Part shown: piece after piece, positions 5,320 through 13,496 of the stretch
Layout: each line of letters opens with the position of its first letter
Numbering within the stretch: the stretch's first letter is position 1
Origin: an uncultured Verrucomicrobiota bacterium
Lineage (GTDB): Bacteria > Verrucomicrobiota > Verrucomicrobiae > Verrucomicrobiales > DEV007
DNA: 16,793 nt
Direction: 5' to 3'
Assembly: GCA_902591645.1 (NCBI GenBank)
Contig: CACJBM010000050.1
Span: 1-16,793, forward strand
The notes under the pieces: generated by a model
The model's input: the letters and a program-made list of their open reading frames with translations, nothing else
The model's database searches: none
Told to the model about the DNA's origin: nothing
Made by a program: the position numbers and the translations under genes

Positions 5320-6849
5320 TTAATTTGCGTGGGGAAACTTTGGTCCTATCCTCAGTGATATCTCTTCTAGTGAAGTGAGGCCTCCATGTGCCTTGTTGAG
5401 TGCATTGTCAACGAGTGGTACAAATCCCTGTTCCTTTGCCATGTTATTTAATTCAGCGACTGAGGCCCCAGTACTTATGGCCGTGCTAATTTCCTCGTTC
5501 GGGAAGAAAAGCTCATAAATACCAATCATCCCTTTGTATCCTGAACCGTTACATGATTCACAACCCTTACCGTGATAGTGCTTTACGTTTTCCTTACTAT
5601 CATAGAATAAGGATAACATTTCTTCGGTTTGTGGGTCTTCTTCTTTGCATTCCTCACAAATCTTTCTGACTAGTCTTTGTCCAATTGCTCCTAGTAGATT
5701 GTCTGAAATGTAATCGTCTGGAATTTCCAGATTACGTAATCTCGAGACTGTACCGATAGCGCTTCGGGTGTGGAGTGTGCTAAGAACGAGGTGACCAGTC
5801 GTTGAGGCTTTGATGACAATTTCGGCTGTTTCCGGGTCACGAATTTCTCCGACCAGAATGATGTCTGGATTTTGTCTTAGGAATGATCTGATGTAATCTG
5901 AGAAGTCCATGAATTCGTCAATGCTCTTCTGATTGACTTTGTTCATTTCATATTCGACGGGGTCCTCAGCCGTCATGATCTTGAGGCCTCTGTTAACGAG
6001 GCTCTGGACCGTCGCGTAGAGTGTTGAGGTCTTCCCCGAACTTGTTGGTCCCGTTGTGAGGATCAGGCCGTTAGGGTAGTTAACGATTCTTTTGTATGAG
6101 TTGAGAATGTTCGCGGGCATTCCCAGTTCATTTATATCCAAGATGAATCTGTGAGGGTCAAGGACTCTAATTACAGCTTCTTGGCCGTGATTGCCTGGAA
6201 CGATTGAGGCCCTGAAGTCTATTTTTCTGGAGTGTTCCCCGTCATCATATTGGGCAGAGAATCTTCCGTCCTGACTCTTTTTTCTTTCTAAGTGATCCAG
6301 ATCACAAACAATTTTGAGGCAGGCAATGACCCTCTGGATATTTGACGGAGAAAGTGAAGTTGTTACCTGATGCAAATTTCCATCGATCCTTAGCCGCATG
6401 TCCACGTCTTCATTGTAATTTTCTATATGGATATCTGTGGCTCTTCTTTGAAGCGCGGCACTTAATATGTCTTGAAGAATGAGGTTTGGTTTGCGGTCCT
6501 TAGAAAAGTCAATCTCTGATGAGCTGTTCAACTGCAGATTGGGGCCTGCATTTGAGTCAGCTTCAATATTATAGATCAGAGAGAGTGCCTTGCTTATTTC
6601 ATAATCATTGAGTTGAACGGGCTTGATTTTTTCTCCGATAATTTCCTGTGCTTTGGCTATGAGTTCTTGGTCTTCTATGTCTAGGACGCCAACTCTTATG
6701 TTTTGCGTGTCCTTTGAGGATGGGTCATCGAGTAATGCAATTTGATTCGAAGTGCAAAAATCCTCAGGTAGAAATGATGCGAGTGATGGGCTAATGTCAA
6801 AGAGTGATAGTTCACTGAACTCGGGGACGTTATTTTTATTGGCGGTCAT
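5320..6849 (-). CDS. GspE/PilB-family secretion or pilus ATPase
   Basis: A 509-residue cytoplasmic hexameric ATPase of the type II secretion / type IV pilus assembly family. It shows the N2 region (R-R-A-T-D-I-H-I-E at 135-143), Walker A G-P-T-S-S-G-K-T (267-274), Asp box M-T-A-E-D-P-V-E-Y (292-300), Walker B I-I-L-V-G-E-I-R-D (330-338), His box S-T-L-H-T (357-361), and the zinc-binding Cys pairs C398/C401 and C430/C433 that mark GspE/PilB rather than PilT retraction ATPases. The MshEN-type N-terminal domain appears shortened and divergent (acidic, about residues 1-110), making the protein somewhat shorter than the usual 550-580. No gspD, gspF, pilin or pilC gene is in the window, so this is an isolated ATPase gene here. 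GspE and PilB cannot be told apart by sequence inspection alone. Confidence 0.92.
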   Translation of the reverse strand: MTANKNNVPEFSELSLFDISPSLASFLPEDFCTSNQIALLDDPSSKDTQNIRVGVLDIEDQELIAKAQEIIGEKIKPVQLNDYEISKALSLIYNIEADSNAGPNLQLNSSSEIDFSKDRKPNLILQDILSAALQRRATDIHIENYNEDVDMRLRIDGNLHQVTTSLSPSNIQRVIACLKIVCDLDHLERKKSQDGRFSAQYDDGEHSRKIDFRASIVPGNHGQEAVIRVLDPHRFILDINELGMPANILNSYKRIVNYPNGLILTTGPTSSGKTSTLYATVQSLVNRGLKIMTAEDPVEYEMNKVNQKSIDEFMDFSDYIRSFLRQNPDIILVGEIRDPETAEIVIKASTTGHLVLSTLHTRSAIGTVSRLRNLEIPDDYISDNLLGAIGQRLVRKICEECKEEDPQTEEMLSLFYDSKENVKHYHGKGCESCNGSGYKGMIGIYELFFPNEEISTAISTGASVAELNNMAKEQGFVPLVDNALNKAHGGLTSLEEISLRIGPKFPHAN

Positions 6850-6903
6850 GAAATCTTTCCGGTTAATCGTTTAACATTTAAATCTAATTGCGTGAGCCTC
6901 ACT

Positions 6904-6930
6904 ATTATAAATGTTAATTTGTTTTATAAT
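6904..6930. promoter_or_regulatory. AT-rich inverted repeat in the 6850-6974 gap
   Basis: ATTATAAA (6904-6911) and TTTATAAT (6923-6930) form an 8-bp inverted repeat with an 11-nt centre, between the end of the molybdoenzyme gene and the start of the ATPase gene, both minus strand. It contains TATAAT-like boxes on both strands and may carry the ATPase promoter, but no good -35 partner is visible. It could alternatively be a weak terminator for the molybdoenzyme gene. Confidence 0.3.
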
Positions 6931-6974
6931 AATGTTTTGTGAGCTCGAATCAGTGTGGGCAATTGGGAAATTTG

Positions 6975-8264
6975 TTAGGATTGAACGTTCAGTGGAGATT
7001 CGTCAATTGCGTTACGCCCAGATTTCCTAAATGGCCTAGGCAAAGGCTGAGGAATTCCATTATCATCAATTGTTCTGCAATAAACCGTATATTCTCCGGG
7101 CTTAATGTTCCTGAGAACTGTTGCCCAGTGAGCGATGGTGTAGCGCATGGGCCAGTGCTCTGGTTTTCCTTTTTCTGAGAAAAATCTAACGTTTTTGGGC
7201 AATTTACCTTCGGGAAGCTCTGCTCCCCAGTTATCTGGTGCTGGCAGAATCTCTGCATTTTCCCAAGGAGCTTTTGTGAAGTAGGGATCATCTTTCGGCC
7301 AATCTTTGTTCTTCGGTTTGATCCATACCTGAACCTTACTCAGTCCACCGACTCCGACCTGTGCTATTCCTGTCACCGGAATGGCTTGCCCAGTCTTAGC
7401 AGTTTCCGGTTTATGAATGAATAGACTCATCGTTTTCATCCAGCTGTCGATGTCATTATTGCCATCGGCGTAAGTGTCATTCGCGGCAGGTTCATTAGTG
7501 AGAATTACTGATTTTAACCATTTTACGGATTTGAATCCGTAAGCTTCAGGGACAATCATGCGGACCGGTCCTCCTCGTTCTCCGCTTAACCATTGCCCAT
7601 TCAATTTGTAGCAAAGGATCACTGGGTGGTCGCCAGGAGGGTCTTCCAGGACCCGGCCAATGGGTAATGAGCTTTGGAACTTTTGTTTTGGATCATTGTT
7701 GTGATGGCCGTAATAGAACGCACGTCTAATATTTGATTTTGGATTTGATTTCCATATAACATCACGCAAAGGGACTCCTTCCCACAGCCCCATGCCTAGG
7801 GGCGTTTGCATGTTGTTGCAGGTCATGACCTTCAAGAACTTCACCGATTTTTTCTTGGCCAATTCCATGAGGTCTTTAAATGATAGGGCGTTGTTCTTTT
7901 CTCGTGACATTGGGCTTTCGAGCTTCGGGTCACTGTCCGGATCTGGGATAATATCCAGACTCCACGTTTTGCGTTCCATGCCGATTCTAAGGCGCTTCTC
8001 TAGGGATAATTTGTAAGGGAGAGGATCTCCTCGTTCTACAGTTTCAAATTCGTTGCTTGGTGTCAGATAGTCTGGGCCTGGCTCATTGGTAGGTGAGTCC
8101 TCTCGATCTTTGGCATTGAGTGATTCTGCTGTGATTGAGGCTACTCCGCTCAGTCCCAGGCCAATCAGATATCGACGAGTTACCTGTTTGTGCTGGTCAT
8201 AGATTTCAGGTGAGATGGTCGGCCTTTTCATTGGAGAAGGGTGATGCTGGTTTACATGATTCAC
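6975..8264 (-). CDS. Sulfite-oxidase-family molybdopterin oxidoreductase, Tat-exported
   Basis: A 429-residue periplasmic molybdoenzyme. A twin-arginine signal is visible at T-R-R-Y-L-I-G-L-G-L-S-G (29-40), so the enzyme is folded with its cofactor before export. The catalytic domain carries V-M-T-C-N-N (146-151) with Cys149 in the position of the molybdenum-ligating cysteine of the sulfite oxidase/YedY fold, followed by G-L-W-E-G-V-P-L-R-D-V-I (159-170), the usual 'W.GVPLRDVL' block, and G-E-R-G-G-P-V-R-M-I-V-P-E further on. A C-terminal dimerisation-type beta domain starts near I-P-V-T-G-I-A-Q-V-G. No haem domain or cytochrome gene is attached. The substrate may be sulfite or another small oxyanion or sulfoxide. 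The ATG at 8264 and a second ATG at codon 12 both keep the Tat signal; I kept the longer form. The gene is divergent from the dehydrogenase gene at 8380. Confidence 0.85.
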   Translation of the reverse strand: MNHVNQHHPSPMKRPTISPEIYDQHKQVTRRYLIGLGLSGVASITAESLNAKDREDSPTNEPGPDYLTPSNEFETVERGDPLPYKLSLEKRLRIGMERKTWSLDIIPDPDSDPKLESPMSREKNNALSFKDLMELAKKKSVKFLKVMTCNNMQTPLGMGLWEGVPLRDVIWKSNPKSNIRRAFYYGHHNNDPKQKFQSSLPIGRVLEDPPGDHPVILCYKLNGQWLSGERGGPVRMIVPEAYGFKSVKWLKSVILTNEPAANDTYADGNNDIDSWMKTMSLFIHKPETAKTGQAIPVTGIAQVGVGGLSKVQVWIKPKNKDWPKDDPYFTKAPWENAEILPAPDNWGAELPEGKLPKNVRFFSEKGKPEHWPMRYTIAHWATVLRNIKPGEYTVYCRTIDDNGIPQPLPRPFRKSGRNAIDESPLNVQS

Positions 8265-8357
8265 TTAGAAGAGATTCAATGTAAAGGAAATGTTAATCAA
8301 GGTCCTCTAGAGTATGGTTTGCATTGAATAGATTTGATTGATTGGTCTTTTATCAAT

Positions 8358-8369
8358 TGTATGGATACA
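8358..8369. promoter_or_regulatory. Small palindrome in the divergent intergenic region
   Basis: TGTAT-GG-ATACA lies 11 bases before the start codon of the dehydrogenase gene, in the 115-base gap shared by two divergent genes. It could be a regulator half-site pair, but five bases per arm is short and may be chance. Confidence 0.2.
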
Positions 8370-8379
8370 TTTGTAATTA

Positions 8380-9246
8380 ATGAATAAAGAGAACATAGGG
8401 CTAATTGGATTGGGCCTAGTGGGTACAGCAGTTAGCGAGAGATTAATAGACTCCGGTTTCCAAGTCCTTGGCTATGATGTTCGTGCAGTTGGATTAGATT
8501 TTGTGCAGTTCTGCTCTGACCCTGGCGAAGTCTTTTCTCTTTGTGATAGAATAATTCTGTGCCTTCCGACTAGCCAGGTAGTGACTGATATTGTTAACGA
8601 ATCGCGTCCCCATTTTCGATCGGGGCAGATCGTCATTGATACTGGAACTGGATCTCCGAACGAAATGCTAAAAATACATGATGACTTGATGGGTCAAGGA
8701 GTTACTTATCTTGAGGCGACTATCGCTGGATCCAGCCACTTGCTAAGAAATAAACAGGCGCCACTTTTCACTGCCGGCGACAAGGACATGATTGAAGGGC
8801 AGGGGGACCTTTTTAGATCACTGACAGAGAAGAGCTTTTATCTTGGACCCTTTGGCAATGCTTCCAAGTTCAAGCTAGTGCATAATTTATTGATTGGTCT
8901 TAACAGGGCAGTGCTTGCTGAGGGTTTGCAGTTTGCAGAATCGCTCGGATTTAGTTCCGAGGAATCGCTTTCGATATTAAAGCAGACCACTGCCAGTTCT
9001 GGTGTCATGAAAACTAAAGGGGACCGGATGGTGAAACGTGATTATGAGGACCCTCAAGCCTTCCTTAGTCAGCATATCAAGGATGTGAAGTTAATCTTAG
9101 AAGAATCTGAAAGGTCTGGAGCCATTGTTCCTTTTTCGCTCCTTCATAAGGAGCTTCTCGAAAGCATTGAGAGTAGGGGCTTTGGAGGCGTTGATAATAG
9201 TGCAATAATGGAGGCCTTTAGCTCTGACTCTCTAAAGGGGAGCTGA
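8380..9246 (+). CDS. 3-hydroxyisobutyrate dehydrogenase-like beta-hydroxyacid dehydrogenase
   Basis: A 288-residue cytoplasmic NAD(P)-dependent dehydrogenase. The N-terminal Rossmann motif is G-L-I-G-L-G-L-V-G-T-A-V (7-18), followed by the short-range signature of this family up to C-L-P-T-S at 61-65. The C-terminal all-helical domain has the catalytic lysine block K-L-V-H-N (Lys165, Asn169). The usual substrate-binding 'D-x-P-V-S-G-G' element is replaced by E-A-T-I-A-G-S-S-H (112-120), so the substrate probably differs from hydroxyisobutyrate or tartronate semialdehyde. The gene is followed after 2 bases by the symporter gene, a tight operon, which suggests oxidation of the imported compound. 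The start ATG sits after an AT-rich leader without a clear ribosome-binding site. Confidence 0.85.
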   Translation: MNKENIGLIGLGLVGTAVSERLIDSGFQVLGYDVRAVGLDFVQFCSDPGEVFSLCDRIILCLPTSQVVTDIVNESRPHFRSGQIVIDTGTGSPNEMLKIHDDLMGQGVTYLEATIAGSSHLLRNKQAPLFTAGDKDMIEGQGDLFRSLTEKSFYLGPFGNASKFKLVHNLLIGLNRAVLAEGLQFAESLGFSSEESLSILKQTTASSGVMKTKGDRMVKRDYEDPQAFLSQHIKDVKLILEESERSGAIVPFSLLHKELLESIESRGFGGVDNSAIMEAFSSDSLKGS

Positions 9247-9248
9247 TC

Positions 9249-10958
9249 ATGCATTTTATTGATATAGGAGTTATTATTATATACCTGATTGGGATAACTT
9301 TTCTTGGGATTAAGATAGGTAAGAGGATCAAGGCGTCTTCAGATTTCTTCATGCCCAGACGTTTTGGTAAGGGCATGATGATGATGCATGCCTTTGGTAC
9401 GGGCACCGCATCGGATCAGGCCGTTATTGTTTCCTCTGCATCATTTAAAAATGGACTTTCTGGAATTTGGTTTCAGTGGCTCTGGCTCTTTTGTACACCC
9501 TTTTATTGGATAATAGCTCCTATATTCAGGAGGCTAAGAGCGATTACGACTGCGGACGTTTATGCTTTGAGGTTTGGTTCAAGTGTCGCTGTTCTTTTTT
9601 CGATTATCGGAGTCATTGGTTTGTCCCTAAAGATTGGATTAATGCTTAAGGGTGCCGGAGCATTAATTGATGCTGGGACTGCCGGATCGATCTCTTCTGA
9701 TCTTGCTATCCCGGTAGTGGCTTTGCTTTTTGTTATTTATGGTGCAGCTGGCGGCATGAGCGCAGCAATTATTACGGATTACATTCAAGGCATACTGACC
9801 ATTGTTTTTTCATTCATTCTATTGCCTTTTGTGCTTAATGCGGTCGGAGGCATTGATGGGGTCAGGGGGCTAGTTAATGATCCTGCCAAAATGTCATTAG
9901 TTGCACCCGATAAGATCGGGGTCTTTTTCATTATTGCTTTTGGAGTGAATAGTCTATTTCTCATCGTTTCCCAGCCCTTTATCATGGGTGTTTGTTCTGC
10001 CGGGCGAACAGAAATGGATGGTCGGTTCGGTTTCGTTACGGGGAACCTTATAAAAAGAATTTGTACCGCTGCCTGGTCAATTACTGGGCTCGCCGCTTTG
10101 GCTTATTTCATAAAAGAGGGAACAGCTATATCTGAGATTGATCCGGACCGTGTCTATGGGCAAATGGCGAAGGAATTCTTGCCTGGCATTATGCCGGGCC
10201 TTCTTGGTCTTTTTATAGCGGCCCTCTTGGCAGGAGTGATGAGCTCATGTGATTCATTTATGATTTCTTCCTCGGCCCTTTTCACTGAGAACCTTTATAA
10301 ACCTATGCGTAAGGGAAGGACCAAGGCTCACTATTTAAAAATTGCGCGATTCGCGGCTGTAGTGATTGTGGGATTTGGTTTGATGTTTGCTTATAGTATG
10401 GATGGTGTTGTTAGTGGACTAAAGTCTTGGCTCAAATTTGGTGCACCACTTGGCATTGGCTTTTGGATTGGTCTTTTCTGGAGGAGATTTAATTCTTCAG
10501 GCGTTTGGGTCAGTACTCTGACAGCTTATTTATGCTGGTGGATGACGACTCAGCCTTTCTTTGTTTCTTTGTTAAAATCTTTTTCATTTAATGAAAAGTT
10601 GGGGGTCCTGCGCTCAGTTAATGGTTCCAATGTTGTGTATGAACCGTGGCAGATTGTTTTCTACCTCTCCTCAGCTATCATAGCGGGTATCATTGCCAGT
10701 TTGCTCACTGCAAAGCCTGACGAGGAAAAAATAAAGAGATACCATGATTTGATAAGTACTCCGGTCAGGGCGGATGAGGTCATTCTTGAGCCCTGCACGT
10801 TACCTGTAGGTACATTGCCCCATGCAAGAAAGAAGTGGTTTGCTAACACAAATTTTGAAATTTGTGCGCCGTCAAGAATGTCCTACGTAGGTTTTCTTCT
10901 CTCATGGATTGCAGTTGCTTTGATGGTCTTTGGATTCATGTGCATTCTGAAGCCCTGA
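9249..10958 (+). CDS. Sodium:solute symporter (SSS family)
   Basis: A 569-residue inner-membrane protein with about 13 hydrophobic segments, of the length expected for the sodium/solute symporter family (LeuT-fold). Typical features are the first helix I-D-I-G-V-I-I-I-Y-L-I-G-I, then S-S-D-F-F-M-P-R-R-F-G-K-G-M, A-I-T-T-A-D-V-Y-A-L-R-F-G, the helix with G-A-A-G-G-M-S-A-A-I-I-T-D-Y-I-Q-G, and L-L-A-G-V-M-S-S-C-D-S-F-M-I, the last two being the conserved sodium-site region and the 'SS.DS' helix. A hydrophilic loop at about 485-540 precedes the last membrane segment. The substrate cannot be read from sequence; the neighbour suggests an organic acid or sugar acid. It is translated immediately after the dehydrogenase gene (stop to start 2 bases apart) and is the last gene of that operon. 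Confidence 0.9.
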   Translation: MHFIDIGVIIIYLIGITFLGIKIGKRIKASSDFFMPRRFGKGMMMMHAFGTGTASDQAVIVSSASFKNGLSGIWFQWLWLFCTPFYWIIAPIFRRLRAITTADVYALRFGSSVAVLFSIIGVIGLSLKIGLMLKGAGALIDAGTAGSISSDLAIPVVALLFVIYGAAGGMSAAIITDYIQGILTIVFSFILLPFVLNAVGGIDGVRGLVNDPAKMSLVAPDKIGVFFIIAFGVNSLFLIVSQPFIMGVCSAGRTEMDGRFGFVTGNLIKRICTAAWSITGLAALAYFIKEGTAISEIDPDRVYGQMAKEFLPGIMPGLLGLFIAALLAGVMSSCDSFMISSSALFTENLYKPMRKGRTKAHYLKIARFAAVVIVGFGLMFAYSMDGVVSGLKSWLKFGAPLGIGFWIGLFWRRFNSSGVWVSTLTAYLCWWMTTQPFFVSLLKSFSFNEKLGVLRSVNGSNVVYEPWQIVFYLSSAIIAGIIASLLTAKPDEEKIKRYHDLISTPVRADEVILEPCTLPVGTLPHARKKWFANTNFEICAPSRMSYVGFLLSWIAVALMVFGFMCILKP

Positions 10959-11292
10959 TTGAGCGTAAGTGTTTGATGATCAGTATTTAGCATCGCTTTG
11001 AACAGTTTTTTGCGATGTTTCAGGTCCAAGACACTTTGGAATTTTCCTGAAAACCTCCACGAAATCAGAAAAATAACCAAAGTATCTTAACCTTAAACTA
11101 AGAACGATATAACAATACAATAATCAGATGAACGGAGTGTTAATCTCAGCTTCTAGAGGATGTTTAAATTCAGCTAAAGCCTTGTTATTTGAGGCATTTT
11201 TGCTCTAGTTGGGAAAATTTTACTTATTTTTTCAGTTTGAGGACTCGGACATACTGGTGCATACGTTGAAACGAGATGATGCTTTCTCTTTA
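10959..11292. other. Gene-free region before tRNA-Ser
   Basis: About 330 bases without a credible gene. The only structure I see is CATCGC (10991-10996) / GCGATG (11012-11017), a 6-bp stem with a 15-nt T-rich loop shortly after the symporter stop, which may act as a weak terminator. The rest is AT-rich and must contain the tRNA promoter; TTGAGG at about 11237 followed 17 bases later by CATACG is a poor candidate. Confidence 0.35.
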
Positions 11293-11380
11293 GGAGGGGT
11301 GGCAGAGCGGTTGAATGCACCAGTCTTGAAAACTGGCAGGCTGAAAGGTCTCGTGGGTTCGAATCCCACCCCCTCCGCCA
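11293..11380 (+). tRNA. tRNA-Ser (anticodon UGA)
   Basis: An 88-base class II tRNA with the 3' CCA encoded. The acceptor stem GGAGGGG pairs with CCCCTCC, followed by discriminator G and CCA. The anticodon stem CCAGT/ACTGG (11320-11324, 11332-11336) holds loop CTTGAAA with anticodon TGA at 11327-11329, reading UCA serine codons. The long variable arm and the T-loop GGTTCGAATCC are visible, as expected for serine tRNA. No integrated element abuts its 3' end; fabG follows. Confidence 0.97.
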
Positions 11381-11452
11381 TCGAATTAGTTAAATTCTCA
11401 AGACTTGAAGATCACGGTTGATTCGAGGCTCTGCATTGTTGATAGTTTTTTT

Positions 11453-12199
11453 ATGTCCGAATTTGTTGATAAAGTCGTAGTTGTTACCGGGGCCGGGCGT
11501 GGCATTGGCAACGGTATAGCAAAGCGCTTAGCATCGAAGGGAGCTAAGGTCGCGGCACTGAGCCGTTCAATAGAAAATGCACAGTCATGTGCTGATGCAT
11601 TGAACGCTGAATTTCCTGAATCATCTAAACCTTATTCTGTCGACGTTTCTGATTTTGATGCAATGGCTGAGGTGGGGAAAAATGTTCTATCTGACTTTGG
11701 CAAGGTGGACGTGCTCGTTAATAATGCTGGGGTGACTCGTGACAATCTTATGCTTAGAATGTCTGAGGAGGAGTGGGATCTTGTCATTAATACGAACCTC
11801 AAAGGTGCATTTAATTCTGTTAAAGCGTTTCAGCGGAGCCTCTTAAAGCAGAACGGGGCACGAATCATAAATATATCCTCAGTGATTGGTCTTATAGGAA
11901 ATGCGGGGCAGGCCAATTATGCGGCAAGTAAGGCTGGGCTCATAGGTCTGACAAAGTCCCTTGCCCGAGAATTTGCTAGTCGTGCAGTTACGGTCAACGC
12001 GATTGCTCCTGGCTTCATTGTGACAGACATGACTGATGCACTGTCCGAAGAATTACGTGAAGGAATCAAGGCTAAGGTGCCGTTAGGTTCTTTGGGTGAA
12101 GTTGATGATGTCGCAGCAGCAGTTGAATATCTTGCCGGCGAGGGCGGACGATATGTTACGGGGCAGGTCCTCACTGTTGATGGAGGAATGGTTATTTAG
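11453..12199 (+). CDS. fabG: 3-oxoacyl-[acyl-carrier-protein] reductase
   Basis: A 248-residue short-chain dehydrogenase that reduces 3-oxoacyl-ACP with NADPH in fatty-acid elongation. It has cofactor motif T-G-A-G-R-G-I-G (12-19), N-N-A-G (90-93), Asn115 in N-T-N-L-K-G, and the catalytic triad Ser143, Tyr156 and Lys160 (I-S-S ... Y-A-A-S-K), with the 13-residue Ser-Tyr spacing of FabG, plus the C-terminal G-Q-V-L-T-V-D-G-G-M. An upstream in-frame TTG at 11405 would add 16 residues that do not fit the family, so I use the ATG at 11453. No acpP or fabF gene is adjacent; pgl follows 11 bases downstream, probably co-transcribed. SDR enzymes are promiscuous, but this sequence matches FabG better than other members. 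Confidence 0.9.
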   Translation: MSEFVDKVVVVTGAGRGIGNGIAKRLASKGAKVAALSRSIENAQSCADALNAEFPESSKPYSVDVSDFDAMAEVGKNVLSDFGKVDVLVNNAGVTRDNLMLRMSEEEWDLVINTNLKGAFNSVKAFQRSLLKQNGARIINISSVIGLIGNAGQANYAASKAGLIGLTKSLAREFASRAVTVNAIAPGFIVTDMTDALSEELREGIKAKVPLGSLGEVDDVAAAVEYLAGEGGRYVTGQVLTVDGGMVI

Positions 12200-12210
12200 A
12201 GTTCTTTAGT

Positions 12211-12873
12211 ATGCAGTTCATCGAGTCATCTGACTTTGTAGGCGACGCGGTTGATGTTATTGTTTCCGCGCTATCTGGTGAGTCTAATAGACCTCATAGA
12301 ATTTCCCTTTGCGGAGGAACTACTCCTGAGCCGGTCTATAGAGCTTTGGCCGAAGTCAATTTGGACTGGAGTAACATTGAGATTACTTTTGGAGATGAGA
12401 GGTGCGTTCCTCCGGACCATGATGATAGCAATTTTAGAATGGCGAGCGGTTCTTTACTTAGTAAGGTTCCTTTGAATGGAGAGAACGTTTTGCGAATGAG
12501 AGGTGAGCTCGATCCTGTTGATGCAGCTATAGAGTACGAGAATTCTCTGCGACAAAGGTCAGGCACGAAAATTTACAGACATGACTTAATTCTTCTTGGA
12601 ATGGGAGAAGATGGGCACATCGCGTCACTTTTTCCGGGCACTAGCGCCATCAATGAGAATGACAGATGGGTCGTTTCTAATCATGTTCCGCAGAAAGGTG
12701 AGAGCAGGATCACTTTCACTTATCCAATTATTAATGCGGCACGGAAAATTTTATTTCTGATCAAGGGTCAAGAGAAGAGGTCTGTCGTTGACCGTGTTCT
12801 CTCTGGTCAGTCTGATTTGCCGGTCTCTTTGGTTGATCCTGATGAAGGGGCAGTGACTTGGCTTCTCGGTTAG
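12211..12873 (+). CDS. pgl: 6-phosphogluconolactonase
   Basis: A 220-residue enzyme of the DevB/Pgl type that hydrolyses 6-phosphoglucono-lactone in the oxidative pentose phosphate pathway, upstream of NADPH-producing 6-phosphogluconate dehydrogenase. Conserved blocks are S-L-C-G-G-T-T-P (32-39), F-G-D-E-R-C-V-P (about 60-67) with D-S-N-F-R-M following, and L-G-M-G-E-D-G-H-I-A-S-L-F-P-G-T (about 128-143) with the catalytic His region. The length is slightly below the usual 230-250. It lies 11 bases after fabG. Its TAG (12871-12873) overlaps the stop of the convergent nadD gene, so the two transcripts are antisense at their ends. Confidence 0.93.
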   Translation: MQFIESSDFVGDAVDVIVSALSGESNRPHRISLCGGTTPEPVYRALAEVNLDWSNIEITFGDERCVPPDHDDSNFRMASGSLLSKVPLNGENVLRMRGELDPVDAAIEYENSLRQRSGTKIYRHDLILLGMGEDGHIASLFPGTSAINENDRWVVSNHVPQKGESRITFTYPIINAARKILFLIKGQEKRSVVDRVLSGQSDLPVSLVDPDEGAVTWLLG

Positions 12874-13457
12874 TTTTCAGGCTGATAGAGTCGGTTCTGA
12901 TTGATGAATTCCTTTACTTGAGGATTCAAAAGGGACGATGTTAATTGATTGGATGTGAGGTCCTCTCGGATTGAAGTGCTTGATGCTTCGTGGCGGAAAT
13001 TAATGAAGATGCTCTTAAAATTCATCTTCGGTTTCGGGTCTTGGTCTGCCCTTGGAAAGACGATGAAGGTGAGGTTTTTTGAAAGCCTTTCAGGCTCTGC
13101 CCAAGTCTCAATCTTTTGCCACTGATCATTGCCGATGATCCAGAACATTTCCGATCCGGGGAACTCATTCATGAAGTGCTCAGCGGCTAGCCATGAGTAA
13201 GAGGGCGATGGTCGGTCAATTTCCCACCGTGATACGTCGATCCATTCATGTTCTTTAGTTGCGATCTTGAGCATCTCAAGCCTCTTATCTGGGGAAGTTG
13301 AAGGGGCATCAGTTTTATGGGGGGACTTTAGGCAGGGAAGAAAGATGATCTTGTCGAGGCCAATTACTGATTTTGACTCTACTGCAAGACCAACATGACC
13401 AAGGTGAACTGGATCAAAGCTTCCCCCAAAAATAGCGATTTTAGATTTAACTGGCAT
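12870..13457 (-). CDS. nadD: Nicotinate-nucleotide adenylyltransferase
   Basis: A 195-residue nucleotidyltransferase that adenylylates nicotinate mononucleotide in NAD biosynthesis. It has the N-terminal G-G-S-F-D-P-V-H-L-G-H (11-21) nucleotide-binding motif, F-L-P-C-L-K-S-P-H-K, W-I-I-G-N-D-Q (the 'GxD' block) and the C-terminal S-S-T-S-I-R motif that contacts the phosphates. Size and motif order are standard. It is last in the minus-strand run after the flavoprotein gene (39-base gap) and ends tail-to-tail with pgl with a 4-base overlap. Confidence 0.94.
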   Translation of the reverse strand: MPVKSKIAIFGGSFDPVHLGHVGLAVESKSVIGLDKIIFLPCLKSPHKTDAPSTSPDKRLEMLKIATKEHEWIDVSRWEIDRPSPSYSWLAAEHFMNEFPGSEMFWIIGNDQWQKIETWAEPERLSKNLTFIVFPRADQDPKPKMNFKSIFINFRHEASSTSIREDLTSNQLTSSLLNPQVKEFINQNRLYQPEN

Positions 13458-13496
13458 TGCCGACTTTAGGCAATGTGTTGGTAATTCTCTTTGAGG

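Noticed and set aside
11128..11208. A 26-codon ATG-to-TAG frame in the gap before tRNA-Ser
   Set aside because: Too short, no ribosome-binding site, no recognisable pattern; expected by chance in 330 bases.
11405..11452. TTG start extending fabG by 16 residues upstream
   Set aside because: The added residues do not fit the FabG N-terminus, and the ATG at 11453 places the cofactor motif at the normal distance.
11293..11452. tRNA-Ser as an integration site for a mobile island including the retron
   Set aside because: The retron is about 6.8 kb away, housekeeping genes follow the tRNA directly, and no integrase or repeated tRNA 3' end is visible.
12870..12873. Overlapping stop codons of pgl and nadD
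   Set aside because: Tail-to-tail overlaps of a few bases are common in compact bacterial genomes; recorded in the gene entries only.
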